Source of the DNA: Nakamurella panacisegetis
Lineage (GTDB): Bacteria; Actinomycetota; Actinomycetes; Mycobacteriales; Nakamurellaceae
Assembly (NCBI RefSeq): GCF_900104535.1
Contig: NZ_LT629710.1
Location: 4,949,871 to 5,013,870, forward strand
DNA: 64,000 nt
Direction of reading: 5' to 3'
Part shown: in pieces, positions 24,589 to 32,811 of the stretch
How positions within the stretch are numbered: the first letter of the stretch is position 1
Layout of the letters: each line of letters begins with the position of its first letter
Made by a program: the position numbers and the translations under genes
The notes under the pieces: generated by a model
Seen by the model: only the letters and a program-made list of their open reading frames with translations
What the model was told of the DNA's origin: nothing
Databases searched by the model: none

Positions 24589-25321
24589 TCCGACCTCACC
24601 GCTGGCCGGGAAGGTAGTCGCCGTCACCGGAGCCGGGTCCGGCATCGGGCTGGCCACCGCGGCCGCGGTCTGTGCTCTCGGGGCGTCCGTGCTGCTCACC
24701 GGACGGACGGTGGAGAAGCTGAACACGGCGGCCGCCTCCCTCGGCGGCCCCACGTCCGTTCTGGCGTTGGACGTCTCGGCGGCCGATGCCGGGCCCCGCC
24801 TGGTCGCGGCGGCGGTGGAGGCGTTCGGACGCCTGGACGTGCTCGTGGCCAACGCCGGTGTCTACGTGCCCGGCGATCTGTGGGACGGGGCCCCGGCCGA
24901 CTTCGCCAACCTGATCAGCACCAACGTGACCGGGGTGATCACCACGGTGCAGGCCGCGGTGACAGCCATGCGGGACGCCGGTCACGGTGGCGACATCGTG
25001 GTCACCAGCTCGGTTTCCGGCCACCAGGCCATCCACTGGGAGCCCGTCTACTCGGCGTCCAAGCACGCGGTCCAGGCTTTCGTCCACGGGGTGCGGCGGC
25101 AACTGATCGGGTCGGACATCCGGATCGGCGCCATCGCGCCCGGCGTCGTGCTCAACGATCTGTGGCAGGTCACCGGACCGGCCGAGATCGAGAACAAGGT
25201 CGCCGCGGGCACCGGAATCAGATCCGAGGACGTGGCCGACGCCATCGTGTTCATGCTGACCCGGCCACGCCACATCGGCATTCGCGACCTGGTGATCCTG
25301 CCCGTGAATCAGGAGATCTGA
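24581..25321 (+). CDS. Short-chain dehydrogenase/reductase
   Basis: This 246-aa SDR has [16 protein letters not shown], a Ser in VTSSVSGHQ and YSASK, then [16 protein letters not shown]. The TTG start at 24581 lies inside the end of the preceding SDR gene, giving translational coupling and suggesting consecutive redox steps. The C-terminal NQEI tail and the motif [12 protein letters not shown] are typical of serine/3-hydroxy-acid dehydrogenase-like SDRs; the substrate is unknown. Confidence 0.83.
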   Translation: MSDPTSPLAGKVVAVTGAGSGIGLATAAAVCALGASVLLTGRTVEKLNTAAASLGGPTSVLALDVSAADAGPRLVAAAVEAFGRLDVLVANAGVYVPGDLWDGAPADFANLISTNVTGVITTVQAAVTAMRDAGHGGDIVVTSSVSGHQAIHWEPVYSASKHAVQAFVHGVRRQLIGSDIRIGAIAPGVVLNDLWQVTGPAEIENKVAAGTGIRSEDVADAIVFMLTRPRHIGIRDLVILPVNQEI

Positions 25322-25412
25322 GCACGGGCGAGGGCCGGATCCGGGGCGGCGCGGCCCGCCGGCCGTGTTGGCTTCCGACGCGTCACGGCGCGGGCGGCTA
25401 CTGTCACTAACT

Positions 25413-26024
25413 GTGAACGACAGACTGGTTTGGGTGGACTGCGAGATGACAGGTCTCGACCTCCACAACGACGCCCTCATCGAAATCGCCGCCCTGGTCA
25501 CCGACGCGGACCTGAACATCCTCGGCGACGGGGTCGACGTGGTGATCCACGCCTCCGACGAAGCACTGGCTGCGATGCCCGAGGTGGTGGAGCAGATGCA
25601 CGCCAAATCCGGCCTGACCGAACAGGTCCGGGCGTCGACGGTCACCCTCGACGAGGCCCAGAAGATCGTTCTGGACTACATCAAGCAGTACGTCCCTGAC
25701 CCCCGGACGGCACCGCTGGCCGGCAACTCCATCGCCACCGACCGCGGCTTCCTGGCCCGCGACATGCCGGAGCTGGACGGTCACCTGCATTACCGGATGA
25801 TCGACGTGTCCAGCATCAAGGAACTCGCCCGCCGCTGGTTCCCCCGGGTGTACTACGCCCAGCCGGCCAAGGGCATGGCCCACCGGGCCCTGGCCGACAT
25901 CATCGAGTCGGTCCGGGAACTCGCCTACTACCGCGCGACCGTATTCGTCCCGGCGCCCGGCCCGACGTCCGAACACGCCCAGGCCGTGGCCGCCCGGTTG
26001 ATGCTGGACACGCTCGAGGACTGA
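25413..26024 (+). CDS. orn: Oligoribonuclease (DEDDh 3'-5' exonuclease)
   Basis: This 203-aa protein has all DEDDh motifs: [10 protein letters not shown] (DxE), [32 protein letters not shown] (D) and [15 protein letters not shown] (HxxxxD). It degrades 2-5-nt RNAs and pGpG to mononucleotides and is usually essential in actinobacteria. The GTG 25413 has no Shine-Dalgarno sequence and follows CTACTGTCACTAACT, a -10-like stretch, so a leaderless mRNA is plausible. It is somewhat longer at the C-terminus than the E. coli enzyme, as usual in actinobacteria. Confidence 0.95.
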   Translation: MNDRLVWVDCEMTGLDLHNDALIEIAALVTDADLNILGDGVDVVIHASDEALAAMPEVVEQMHAKSGLTEQVRASTVTLDEAQKIVLDYIKQYVPDPRTAPLAGNSIATDRGFLARDMPELDGHLHYRMIDVSSIKELARRWFPRVYYAQPAKGMAHRALADIIESVRELAYYRATVFVPAPGPTSEHAQAVAARLMLDTLED

Positions 26025-26055
26025 CCGACGGCCGGGTGTGGTCCGATCCCGGCCT

Positions 26056-27030
26056 CTACCGGCAGGTGCGGTCGAATCCGGCCGCCTGCAGCGCCGAGTA
26101 GGTGTCGTCCGATGCCGCCACCGCAAACCCGTCCCCCACCGACTTGGCCGGGAGGTCGACCACCGGTCCGGCGTACTGGGCCAGGATCGCCAGGTCGGCC
26201 AGCGAGGTGCTGTGGTCGGTCCGCATGGCACCGCTGACCGTCCACGCGAGTCCCTGCAGCAATGCCGGGTTCCCGGACGCGGCGACCGCCTGCTCGACGG
26301 TCCGGAAGATCACGCCACCCCATGACGTGCGCTGCTGCGCCCCGTCGGACATCAGCTGCCACCGGCCACCGACCAACTGCTCGGGATGGCGGGACCGGAC
26401 CAGAGCCAGGGCCTGCGTTCCGGTAACGCGCTGGGGGCCGGCCGTGGTCAGGTCCAGTCCGGTGTAGGCATCGCGCACCGGCGCCGGTACATCGACGACG
26501 ATCCCGCCGAGATCGTCGATCACGGAGGTGAACACCGCGAAATCCACCACCACGAGGTGGTCGGTCGGTATCCCCAGGGTGGTGCAGAGACTGTCGACCA
26601 GGTTCTGCGGACTGACCTGGAAGGTCAAGGTCATCCGGTTGAGCTGGCGGAGACTGTTCCGCAGCAACATGTCCCGCGGAATCGAGAGCGTGGACACGGC
26701 GCCGGCCGGGGAACGGTGCACCACCAGGACGATGTCGGCCCGGGCCCCGGCGACCTGATCGGTCGTCCCGAACGTCGCCCGGCTGGCCCCGTCCGGGATC
26801 TCGGCCCGTGAGTCGGAGCCGACGATCACCCACGTCTCCCCCGGTGCCCCGGCGGTCGGGGTGATCGTGATGTGGTCGATCCGCGCCGACAGCACCACCG
26901 CGTCGAGCGCGATCAGCACCAGGACGGCCGACAGGACCGCGAACAACGCCTTCACCGCGCGGCTGCGCCGGGTACGGCGACGGGCCGGCACCGCAGTCGC
27001 GATGTCCGGCCCGTCGTCAGTGATGCTCAC
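26056..27030 (-). CDS. LytR-CpsA-Psr (LCP) family protein
   Basis: This 324-aa protein has a basic cytoplasmic N-terminus, one membrane anchor (VKALFAVLSAVLVLIALDAVVL) and an extracellular LCP domain. That domain has ETWVIVGSDSRAEIP, GARADIVLVVHRSPAGAVSTLSIPRDML, LNRMTLTFQ, VVVDFAVFTSVIDDLGGIVVDV and GTQALALVRSRHPE, where conserved Arg and Asp residues bind the polyprenyl pyrophosphate. LCP enzymes attach glycopolymers to peptidoglycan. The start is GTG. It is 5 bp downstream of the surface-protein gene on the same strand, probably one operon. Confidence 0.88.
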   Translation of the reverse strand: MSITDDGPDIATAVPARRRTRRSRAVKALFAVLSAVLVLIALDAVVLSARIDHITITPTAGAPGETWVIVGSDSRAEIPDGASRATFGTTDQVAGARADIVLVVHRSPAGAVSTLSIPRDMLLRNSLRQLNRMTLTFQVSPQNLVDSLCTTLGIPTDHLVVVDFAVFTSVIDDLGGIVVDVPAPVRDAYTGLDLTTAGPQRVTGTQALALVRSRHPEQLVGGRWQLMSDGAQQRTSWGGVIFRTVEQAVAASGNPALLQGLAWTVSGAMRTDHSTSLADLAILAQYAGPVVDLPAKSVGDGFAVAASDDTYSALQAAGFDRTCR

Positions 27031-27035
27031 GGAAC

Positions 27036-28016
27036 TCAGTGTGAACGGCTCCCACGACGCCGGGCGAACAGCAGGGTCCCGAGGCCGCCCAAGGTCAGCA
27101 GCAGGCCGACGGCCGTCATCTGGGGCGCGGCGCTGACACCGGTGCTGGCCAGGATGGGCGCTCCGGTAGTCGTGGTGGCGCCGGCGGTGGTCGACGTGGT
27201 CGTCGCCGGGTCACCAGAGGTCGCGGGCACCATGGTGGGAACGGTGGTCGTCGCGGTCACGGTGGTCGTCGTGTTGACCGGCGCGGCCATCACCTCGATC
27301 GCCAGCGACGTGGTGACGGCGCTGCTTTCACCGACCAGCTCGAGGGTGTGGGCACCGCCGACGGTGTCCAGCGGAATCGTGAACTTCTTGGTGTCGATGA
27401 CCCCGTCGGCGTCGGCCACGTAGCTGGCGATCTTCACCGGCGTGCTGTGGATGTAGAGGTCGACCGTTTCACCCGGTTCGAAACCCAGTGCGTCGACGTC
27501 GTAGCTCTTGCCGGCGTTCAGGATCGGCGTGTCCATCAGGAAGTCCGGCAAGAACATGGCGGCGGAGGACACGTTGCCGTTGATGGTGAAGGTAACCGGC
27601 TTGTACTGGAACGAATCCGTGTACGTGTCACAGGTCGCCCCGAAGTCGATCTCGGCGCTGGGATACGGGTCCGGAATAGGCTCCGGGGTGAAGGACCAGG
27701 TCCCATCCGGATTCACCGGGACGACTGCGACGACCTGGTTGTCAGCCGCCTTGAACTGCCTGGCCGGGCGGGCCGCACTGGCCAACGTCGGGGTGACATC
27801 GATCGCGTACAGCGTGACGTGCGGCTGCTTTCCTTCCGGATCGGTTTCCTGTCCCCGGCAACCGGTGCCGCTGAAGACGACCGTCGAGCCCGGCGTGGCC
27901 GGGTTGGGCGAGATGGTGAAGGTCGGTGCGGGCGCTCCGGCCGAAGCGGTGCCGAGGGCAAACGTCATCGGGGCGACGACGAGGGCAGCGGTCACCAACA
28001 GTTTGTGCATGCGCAT
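27036..28016 (-). CDS. Secreted LAxTG-anchored surface protein
   Basis: This 326-aa protein has a signal peptide (MRMHKLLVTAALVVAPMTFALGTASAGA), a beta-rich ectodomain starting PTFTISPNPATPGSTVVFSGTGC, and a Thr-rich stalk. The C-terminus has LASTG followed by a hydrophobic helix and RRRGSRSH, a sortase signal of the LAxTG (class E) type. Start chosen at 28016 (MRMHKLL) because the upstream in-frame extension has no signal-peptide character. No sortase gene is in the window. Co-transcription with the LCP gene suggests a cell-wall role. Confidence 0.8.
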   Translation of the reverse strand: MRMHKLLVTAALVVAPMTFALGTASAGAPAPTFTISPNPATPGSTVVFSGTGCRGQETDPEGKQPHVTLYAIDVTPTLASAARPARQFKAADNQVVAVVPVNPDGTWSFTPEPIPDPYPSAEIDFGATCDTYTDSFQYKPVTFTINGNVSSAAMFLPDFLMDTPILNAGKSYDVDALGFEPGETVDLYIHSTPVKIASYVADADGVIDTKKFTIPLDTVGGAHTLELVGESSAVTTSLAIEVMAAPVNTTTTVTATTTVPTMVPATSGDPATTTSTTAGATTTTGAPILASTGVSAAPQMTAVGLLLTLGGLGTLLFARRRGSRSH

Positions 28017-28288
28017 GGGCGATCTTTCTGGTCCGGTGAACGACGGCGGTTTCGTGTCTGCCGGAGATGGCCGTCGATGGCCCGGAAGTCCCCACTGCCC
28101 CCACGATGCCGTGACATTACGTGACCGGATGATCACATGTCAAAGGCGTGTGAAGAGCGCCGTTACTTCCGCCCATCCACCGGCAAAATCGCTGGTCAAC
28201 GCGGTACTGCCAGCGGATGCAGGAGTACCCCGGATCGTCGGTTAGACTATTGATCCCGGTGGCCAGCCGCCGGGATGCAGGATGCATG

Positions 28289-28364
28289 GTGGGCGTAGCT
28301 CAGCTGGTAGAGCACTGGCTTGTGGTGCCGGTGGTCGCGGGTTCGAGTCCCGTCGCTCACCCCA
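28289..28364 (+). tRNA. tRNA-His (anticodon GTG)
   Basis: The sequence folds as a normal cloverleaf: acceptor GTGGGCG/CGCTCAC, D-arm GCTC/GAGC, anticodon stem CTGGC/GCCGG with loop TTGTGGT (GTG at 28322-28324), and T-arm with TTCGAGT. The discriminator is C, and CCA is encoded (28362-28364). A G at 28288 supplies the His-specific G-1. Confidence 0.96.
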
Positions 28365-28367
28365 GAT

Positions 28368-28399
28368 CGAAAGGCCCCGGTTCACACCGGGGCCTTTCG
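28368..28399 (+). terminator. Terminator after tRNA-His
   Basis: A perfect 14-bp stem (arms 28368-28381 and 28386-28399) with a 4-nt loop starts 4 nt after the tRNA. No long T run follows, as is common in high-GC actinobacteria. Confidence 0.85.
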
Positions 28400-28458
28400 T
28401 GCATTTCCGGGTACGCGACCGTCGTCCGGGCGCCCATCGGTCGCGGACGGGCCACGGC

Positions 28459-29568
28459 TCACCGGAGATAGTCCATGCCCATCGCCGCCCGGACCCGGTG
28501 CAACTTCTGGCTGGCCATGGAATTGGCCTCGGCGATGCCGTCCAGCAGTACCCCGTCCAGGAAGCCCGGATCGGCCATCAATTCGCGGCGGCGCGACCGC
28601 AACGGACGCAGCGTCTCGTTCACCGCTTCGATGACGGCGGCCTTCAGGGCGCCCGCTCCCCCGTTGCCGATTCCCGCCGCCACGTCGACCGGCGACCGGC
28701 CGGTCAATGCCGCCGCCATCTGCAGGAGCGAGGCCACCTCGGGGCGGCGGAGCGGGTCGAAGGCGATGTGCCGCAACGAATCCGTCCGCGCTCGACGGAT
28801 CAGACGGGCCGTGGTGTCCTCGTCGTCACCGAGGGCGATCGCATTCCCCCGGGATTTCGACATCTTGTTCCCGTCGATGCCGAGGAGCACCGGGACGGTC
28901 GACAGCATGGCCTCGGGAATGTCGAACACCGGGCCGTACCGGTCGTTGAACCGGCGGGCGATCAGCCGGGTCAGCTCCAGGTGCGGGAGTTGGTCACGAC
29001 CGACCGGCACCACCGTGCCGCCACAGAACAGGATGTCGGCCGCCTGGTGCACGGGGTAGGTGAGCAGCAACCCGGACAACGGCCGGGCGGCGGCCTCGGA
29101 CTCGGCCTTGACGGTCGGATTGCGCCGCAGCTCGGCGTCGGACACCAGGGAGAGGAACGGCAGCAACAATTGATTCAAAGCCGGGACCGCCGAGTGCGGG
29201 AAGATCGTTGCGCCCTCAGGGTCGACCCCGGCGGCCAGGTAGTCGGCGACCAACGAGCGCACCCGTGCGGTCAGAGGTCCTGGGCTGTCCCGGTCGGCGA
29301 TCACCTGGTAGTCGGCGATCACCAGGGTCAGCGGCACGCCCATTCGCTGGAGCCGCACGCGATTGGCCAGTGTGCCGAGCAGATGGCCCAGGTGCAGATC
29401 CCCGGTCGGGCGGTCGCCACTGATGACGTGATGCTCCCTCGGGGTGGTCCGCAGTTCCGTCTCGAGCTCGACCGAACGCTGCCCCGCCCGCGCGAACGAA
29501 GGATCCGGTTCGTCGGCCGTCCCGTCCTCCGGATCGAGCGCGGCGGGTAGATCGTGGAAAGTGGTCAT
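28459..29568 (-). CDS. trpS: Tryptophanyl-tRNA synthetase (auxiliary, attenuator-controlled type)
   Basis: This 369-aa class I synthetase has the HIGH-type motif GDLHLGHLLG near residue 55 and KMSKSRGN (NKMSKSRGN) in the C-terminal third, with the TrpRS segments YPVHQAADILFCGGTVVPVGRDQLPHLELTR and LLGIDGNKMSKS. It charges tRNA-Trp. The N-terminus has an extra 45 residues before the catalytic core. AAGGAG precedes the ATG. A Trp-Trp leader peptide and hairpin upstream (29639-29740) point to control by tryptophanyl-tRNA level, as reported for the auxiliary indolmycin-resistant TrpRS of Streptomyces coelicolor. Whether this enzyme resists indolmycin is inferred, not seen. Confidence 0.92.
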   Translation of the reverse strand: MTTFHDLPAALDPEDGTADEPDPSFARAGQRSVELETELRTTPREHHVISGDRPTGDLHLGHLLGTLANRVRLQRMGVPLTLVIADYQVIADRDSPGPLTARVRSLVADYLAAGVDPEGATIFPHSAVPALNQLLLPFLSLVSDAELRRNPTVKAESEAAARPLSGLLLTYPVHQAADILFCGGTVVPVGRDQLPHLELTRLIARRFNDRYGPVFDIPEAMLSTVPVLLGIDGNKMSKSRGNAIALGDDEDTTARLIRRARTDSLRHIAFDPLRRPEVASLLQMAAALTGRSPVDVAAGIGNGGAGALKAAVIEAVNETLRPLRSRRRELMADPGFLDGVLLDGIAEANSMASQKLHRVRAAMGMDYLR

Positions 29569-29638
29569 TCTGAGCTCCTTGCTGGCAAAGGGCCGAGACC
29601 TCGGAAGGTCTGGGTCGCCGGCGCGGGAGCAGAACGAC

Positions 29639-29664
29639 CACAGGCCGCCCGAAGGCGGCCTGTG
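29639..29664 (-). terminator. Attenuator hairpin in the trpS leader
   Basis: A perfect 11-bp stem with a tetraloop (arms 29639-29649 and 29654-29664, loop CGAA on the plus strand) lies between the leader peptide and trpS. On the minus strand it is followed by GTCGTTCTG, only moderately T-rich. Its position fits the terminator of a ribosome-mediated attenuator; a second small stem (AGACCT/AGGTCT near 29597-29612) lies closer to trpS. Confidence 0.65.
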
Positions 29665-29692
29665 ATGGGTGGATGTGACGTCGCGGCCGCCG

Positions 29693-29740
29693 TCAGGCAG
29701 TCAGCCACCAGCTGGTGGGGCAGAGGTGGCGCGCGGTCAT
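29693..29740 (-). CDS. trpS leader peptide with tandem Trp codons
   Basis: The minus strand encodes a 15-aa peptide, MTARHLCPTSWWLTA, with adjacent Trp codons TGG TGG near the end, followed by TGA. A short peptide with tandem Trp ahead of a hairpin and a trpS gene is the signature of ribosome-mediated attenuation: stalling at the Trp codons when Trp-tRNA is short allows read-through into trpS. It has no Shine-Dalgarno sequence and starts about 7 nt after a -10-like box, so it is probably leaderless. Confidence 0.8.
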   Translation of the reverse strand: MTARHLCPTSWWLTA

Positions 29741-29747
29741 GAGAAAA

Positions 29748-29753
29748 ACGGTA
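29748..29753 (-). promoter_or_regulatory. -10-like element for the trpS leader transcript
   Basis: The minus strand reads GCTACCGTTTTTCTCATG: TACCGT (29753-29748) fits a TAnnnT -10 box and ends 7 nt before the leader-peptide ATG. That would put the start of transcription at or next to the ATG. No convincing -35 hexamer is visible. Confidence 0.5.
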
Positions 29754-29929
29754 GCACCGCGACCGGCCGCCGGACGACTGGGCCGGATATCCGACGTGCC
29801 CGACGCGCAGTGACCGGAGCCACACCTCTGGCCGCAGTGACGGAGCGATACCGTCTCTGAACTGCCGGTTTTCGATGTCGGCCTCCGACCCTGTAGAGTT
29901 CTGCTTCGCCCGCCGGAGACGGTGAGTAT

Positions 29930-30002
<73 letters not shown>

Positions 30003-30016
30003 CAGAGCTTGGAGAT

Positions 30017-30049
30017 CCCCCGTCCGGTACCACCGGGCGGGGGTTTTCT
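30017..30049 (+). terminator. Terminator after tRNA-Lys
   Basis: A 12-bp stem (CCCCCGTCCGGT with its complement, one G-T pair) and a 3-nt loop are followed by TTTTCTT, a classic intrinsic terminator 14 nt beyond the tRNA. Confidence 0.85.
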
Positions 30050-30098
30050 TTGCCTCCGAACGGGCCGCGCGACCGTGCCGATCTACCCTGTTGCAGTG

Positions 30099-30488
30099 AT
30101 GACCATCGACGACGTCGCCGCCTACGCCCTGTCGTTGCCGCAGGCGGTCGAGACGCTGAAGTGGAACCACCGCACCTGGGCGGTCGCCGGAAAGTCCTTC
30201 GCCTGGGAACGTCCGTTCAGCAAGGCGGACATCAAGCGGTTCGGTTCCCAGACACCCCCGTCCGGACCGATTGCGGCGATCACCGTGGCCGATCTCTCCG
30301 ACAAGGAGGCGGTCCTCGCGGAACATCCCGATTCGTTCTTCACGATCCCGCACTTCGACGGCTTTCCAGCCGTGCTCGTCCAACTCGAGCTGGCTGATCC
30401 GCACCAGGTCGAGCAGGTCGTGCTGGACGCCTGGCTGTGCTGCGCCCCGCCCACCCTGGCTGCGGAATACGCGCCTCAGGCGGACTGA
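30099..30488 (+). CDS. MmcQ/YjbR family protein
   Basis: This 129-aa protein has TIDDVAAYALSLPQAVETLKWNHRTWAVAGKSFAWERP and DFSDKEAVLAEHPDSFFTIPHFDGFPAVLVQLE-like segments (here ADLSDKEAVLAEHPDSFFTIPHFDGFPAVL). This is the MmcQ/YjbR CyaY-like fold, with EVTFPFG-like start and substrate pocket. Members bind nucleic acid or unknown ligands; the function is not established. ATG 30099 overlaps GTG 30096 and lacks a Shine-Dalgarno sequence. Confidence 0.8.
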   Translation: MTIDDVAAYALSLPQAVETLKWNHRTWAVAGKSFAWERPFSKADIKRFGSQTPPSGPIAAITVADLSDKEAVLAEHPDSFFTIPHFDGFPAVLVQLELADPHQVEQVVLDAWLCCAPPTLAAEYAPQAD

Positions 30489-30605
30489 TCATGCGATCGT
30501 CACCGCCGGGCAGACATCGGTGTGACAGCGGTCTCGAGCGGGAACTGAAACCGACAGCGAACTGCGCCTGCCGGGCGCGGTTCCCGATCGGACGGAATCC
30601 TTGCG

Positions 30606-31448
30606 ATGAGTGCCAATGTCAAGAGCACGGCCGGACACGCTGCGTCCGGGGCCGAGCAACAGGGCCGTGAGGTCGAGCAGAGCCGCGCGTTCGGCGCGCT
30701 GGTCATGGTCGGATTGATCGCCTATGGCGTGGTGCACCTCCTGGTGGCCTGGATCGCGTTGCAACTGGCCTGGACCGGAGGCGGGGGCGAGGCCTCGCAG
30801 CAGGGCGCGCTGGCGCAGATGGCCAGTTCTCGCTTCGGTGACCTGCTGCTGTGGATCACCGCCATCGGCCTGTTCGCCCTGACTCTGTGGCAGATCTTCA
30901 CCGCGCTCTGGGGTTACAGCTACGAGAAGCCGAAGAAGAAGGTCTTCAAGCGACTGGGTGCGGCAGGCAAGGCCGTCGTGTACCTGGGTATCGGGATCAG
31001 CGCGGTGACCACTGCGGCCGGGGGCGGCCAGAAGAAGTCCGGGAACAGCAGCGAGAAGTCGCTCACCGCCAAGCTTCTGGGCGTTCCGTTCGGAAAGGTA
31101 CTGGTCATCGCCGTCGGGATCGCCGTGCTGGTCGTCGCCGGTCGATTGATCTACCGGGGCGTCACCAAGAAGTTCACCCACGACCTGGAGGGTGGTGTGC
31201 GGCCGACGGTCGTCCGGTTGGGCCAGATCGGCTACTGCGCCAAGGGGATCGCCTTCGGCATCGTCGGCGTGCTGTTCGTCGTCGCCGCGGTCACCTTCAA
31301 CCCGAACAAGGCCGGCGGGCTGGACACTGCCCTGCACACGCTGCGGGACCAGCCGTTCGGCCCGGTGCTGCTGACTCTGATGGCGTTGGGCATCGCCGCG
31401 TTCGGTCTGTACTGCTTCGCCTGGTCCCGCCACGCCAAGCGTTCCTGA
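30606..31448 (+). CDS. DUF1206 membrane protein
   Basis: This 280-aa protein is built of three repeated two-helix units, each starting with a Gly-rich helix: FGALVMVGLIAYGVVHLLVAWIA, GAAGKAVVYLGIGISAVTTA and RLGQIGYCAKGIAFGIVGVLFVVA. This is the DUF1206 pattern with six transmembrane helices. There is a Lys-rich cytoplasmic loop EKPKKKVFKR. Function unknown; common in actinobacteria. ATG 30606 is used; SD is weak. Confidence 0.82.
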   Translation: MSANVKSTAGHAASGAEQQGREVEQSRAFGALVMVGLIAYGVVHLLVAWIALQLAWTGGGGEASQQGALAQMASSRFGDLLLWITAIGLFALTLWQIFTALWGYSYEKPKKKVFKRLGAAGKAVVYLGIGISAVTTAAGGGQKKSGNSSEKSLTAKLLGVPFGKVLVIAVGIAVLVVAGRLIYRGVTKKFTHDLEGGVRPTVVRLGQIGYCAKGIAFGIVGVLFVVAAVTFNPNKAGGLDTALHTLRDQPFGPVLLTLMALGIAAFGLYCFAWSRHAKRS

Positions 31449-31478
31449 GCGGAGCGTCTTCCGAGCCCTGAACGGGCG

Positions 31479-32795
31479 TCAGGCCTCGACGAGTTCGGAG
31501 ACGATGCGGGCCGCCCGTTCGGTGACCTCCGCGCGGGCGGCGGCTTCGTCGATCGCGAGGACCACCCGATTCCGGACCACGCCGCGCCCGGCGATGAACA
31601 CATCGGTGACATCGGTGCCGTGGGCCGCGTAGGCCAGGAAGGACCCTGGGTCACCGAACGGGGTGGCGGTGGTGCCGGTGACGTCCAGCAGCACGATATC
31701 GGCGGCTTCGCCGACGGCGAGCACACCGGAGAGCGTCGGGTCGATCGCGGCGGCGCCGCCGGCCGTGGCCATGCGGAACAGATCGCTGCCGGCGATGACG
31801 GCCGGGTCGGCGGCATACCCCCGCTGGACCAGGGCGCCGTTCTTGATCTCCTCGAACATGTCGAGGGTGTTGTTGGACGCCACCGAATCGGTGCCGAGGC
31901 CGAGTTGCACGCCGCCCGCGATGTACGCCGGTACGGGGGCGATCCCCGCGCCCAGCTTCAGATTCGACACGGGATTGTGCGCCACGGTGACGCCGGGCCG
32001 CGCGAGCAGTTCGATGTCACCCTCGCGCGGGTGCACCGCGTGGGCCACATGCACCCGGCCGTCCAGCAGGCCCAGGTCGGCCACCTGACGGATCGGGCTG
32101 GATCCGAACCGCCGTAGCGATTCCTGCACCTCGAACTGAGTCTCGGACAGGTGGATGTGCACGCCGATGCCGTCGACGGCGGAGCGGCGGGCCACGTCGG
32201 CGATCATGTCCGGCGGGCAGGTGTACGGCGCGTGCAGCCCGTAGGCCAGCCCGACGAGCGGGTCCCCGGCGAACTCGGCGGCCAGCGCGGCGGTGCGATC
32301 CAGCATTGCGGCGCCGGGAGTGGCGTCGGCCATCGGGAAGGCGACCGCGTCGTAGCCGAAGACCGCGGGCGCGGCGGATACCCGCATGCCGGCCTCGGAG
32401 ACGGCGCCCAGGAGCGTGCTGTCCCACTGGAACATGTCGACGAATCCCACCGTGCCGCTGCGCAGCATCTCGGCCAGGGCCAGGCGCAGCCCGGCGAGAA
32501 CGTCGGCCGCGGTCAGCCGCAACTCGAAGGCGCGCACGTGGGTGAGCCAGGTGTGCAGTGGGACGTCGTCGGAGTGCCCACGCAGCAGCGTCATCGCCGA
32601 GTGGGTGTGAGCGTTGATCAGACCCGGCATGGCCAGCCGGCCGTCGCCGTCCACGTCGTTAGGACCGAGCGGCCCGCGCGGCGGACCCAGGTAGGTGATG
32701 CGACCGGACGCGGTGCAGAAGGCCAGCTCGGCGTTCCGCATCACCTGCCCGGCGGACGGCACAACGGTCAGCGGGGCAATACGAATCTCGCTCAT
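31479..32795 (-). CDS. Amidohydrolase, S-adenosylhomocysteine/5'-methylthioadenosine deaminase-like (MtaD/AtzB group)
   Basis: This 438-aa protein has the metal motif LAMPGLINAHTHSAMTLLRG (HxH), GLHAPYTCPPDM, HIHLSETQFEVQ (H and E), VHVAHAVHP (H) and LGTDSVASNNTLDMFEEIKNG (catalytic Asp). These are the features of the cytosine/SAH-deaminase subgroup of amidohydrolases. It probably deaminates an adenine-type nucleoside or related substrate. Start ATG 32795 (MSEIRIAPL) fits family N-termini better than the 25-residue extension. It is 16 bp beyond the L,D-transpeptidase gene on the same strand. Confidence 0.85.
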   Translation of the reverse strand: MSEIRIAPLTVVPSAGQVMRNAELAFCTASGRITYLGPPRGPLGPNDVDGDGRLAMPGLINAHTHSAMTLLRGHSDDVPLHTWLTHVRAFELRLTAADVLAGLRLALAEMLRSGTVGFVDMFQWDSTLLGAVSEAGMRVSAAPAVFGYDAVAFPMADATPGAAMLDRTAALAAEFAGDPLVGLAYGLHAPYTCPPDMIADVARRSAVDGIGVHIHLSETQFEVQESLRRFGSSPIRQVADLGLLDGRVHVAHAVHPREGDIELLARPGVTVAHNPVSNLKLGAGIAPVPAYIAGGVQLGLGTDSVASNNTLDMFEEIKNGALVQRGYAADPAVIAGSDLFRMATAGGAAAIDPTLSGVLAVGEAADIVLLDVTGTTATPFGDPGSFLAYAAHGTDVTDVFIAGRGVVRNRVVLAIDEAAARAEVTERAARIVSELVEA

Positions 32796-32811
32796 AGGTG
32801 GGGGGCGTCGG

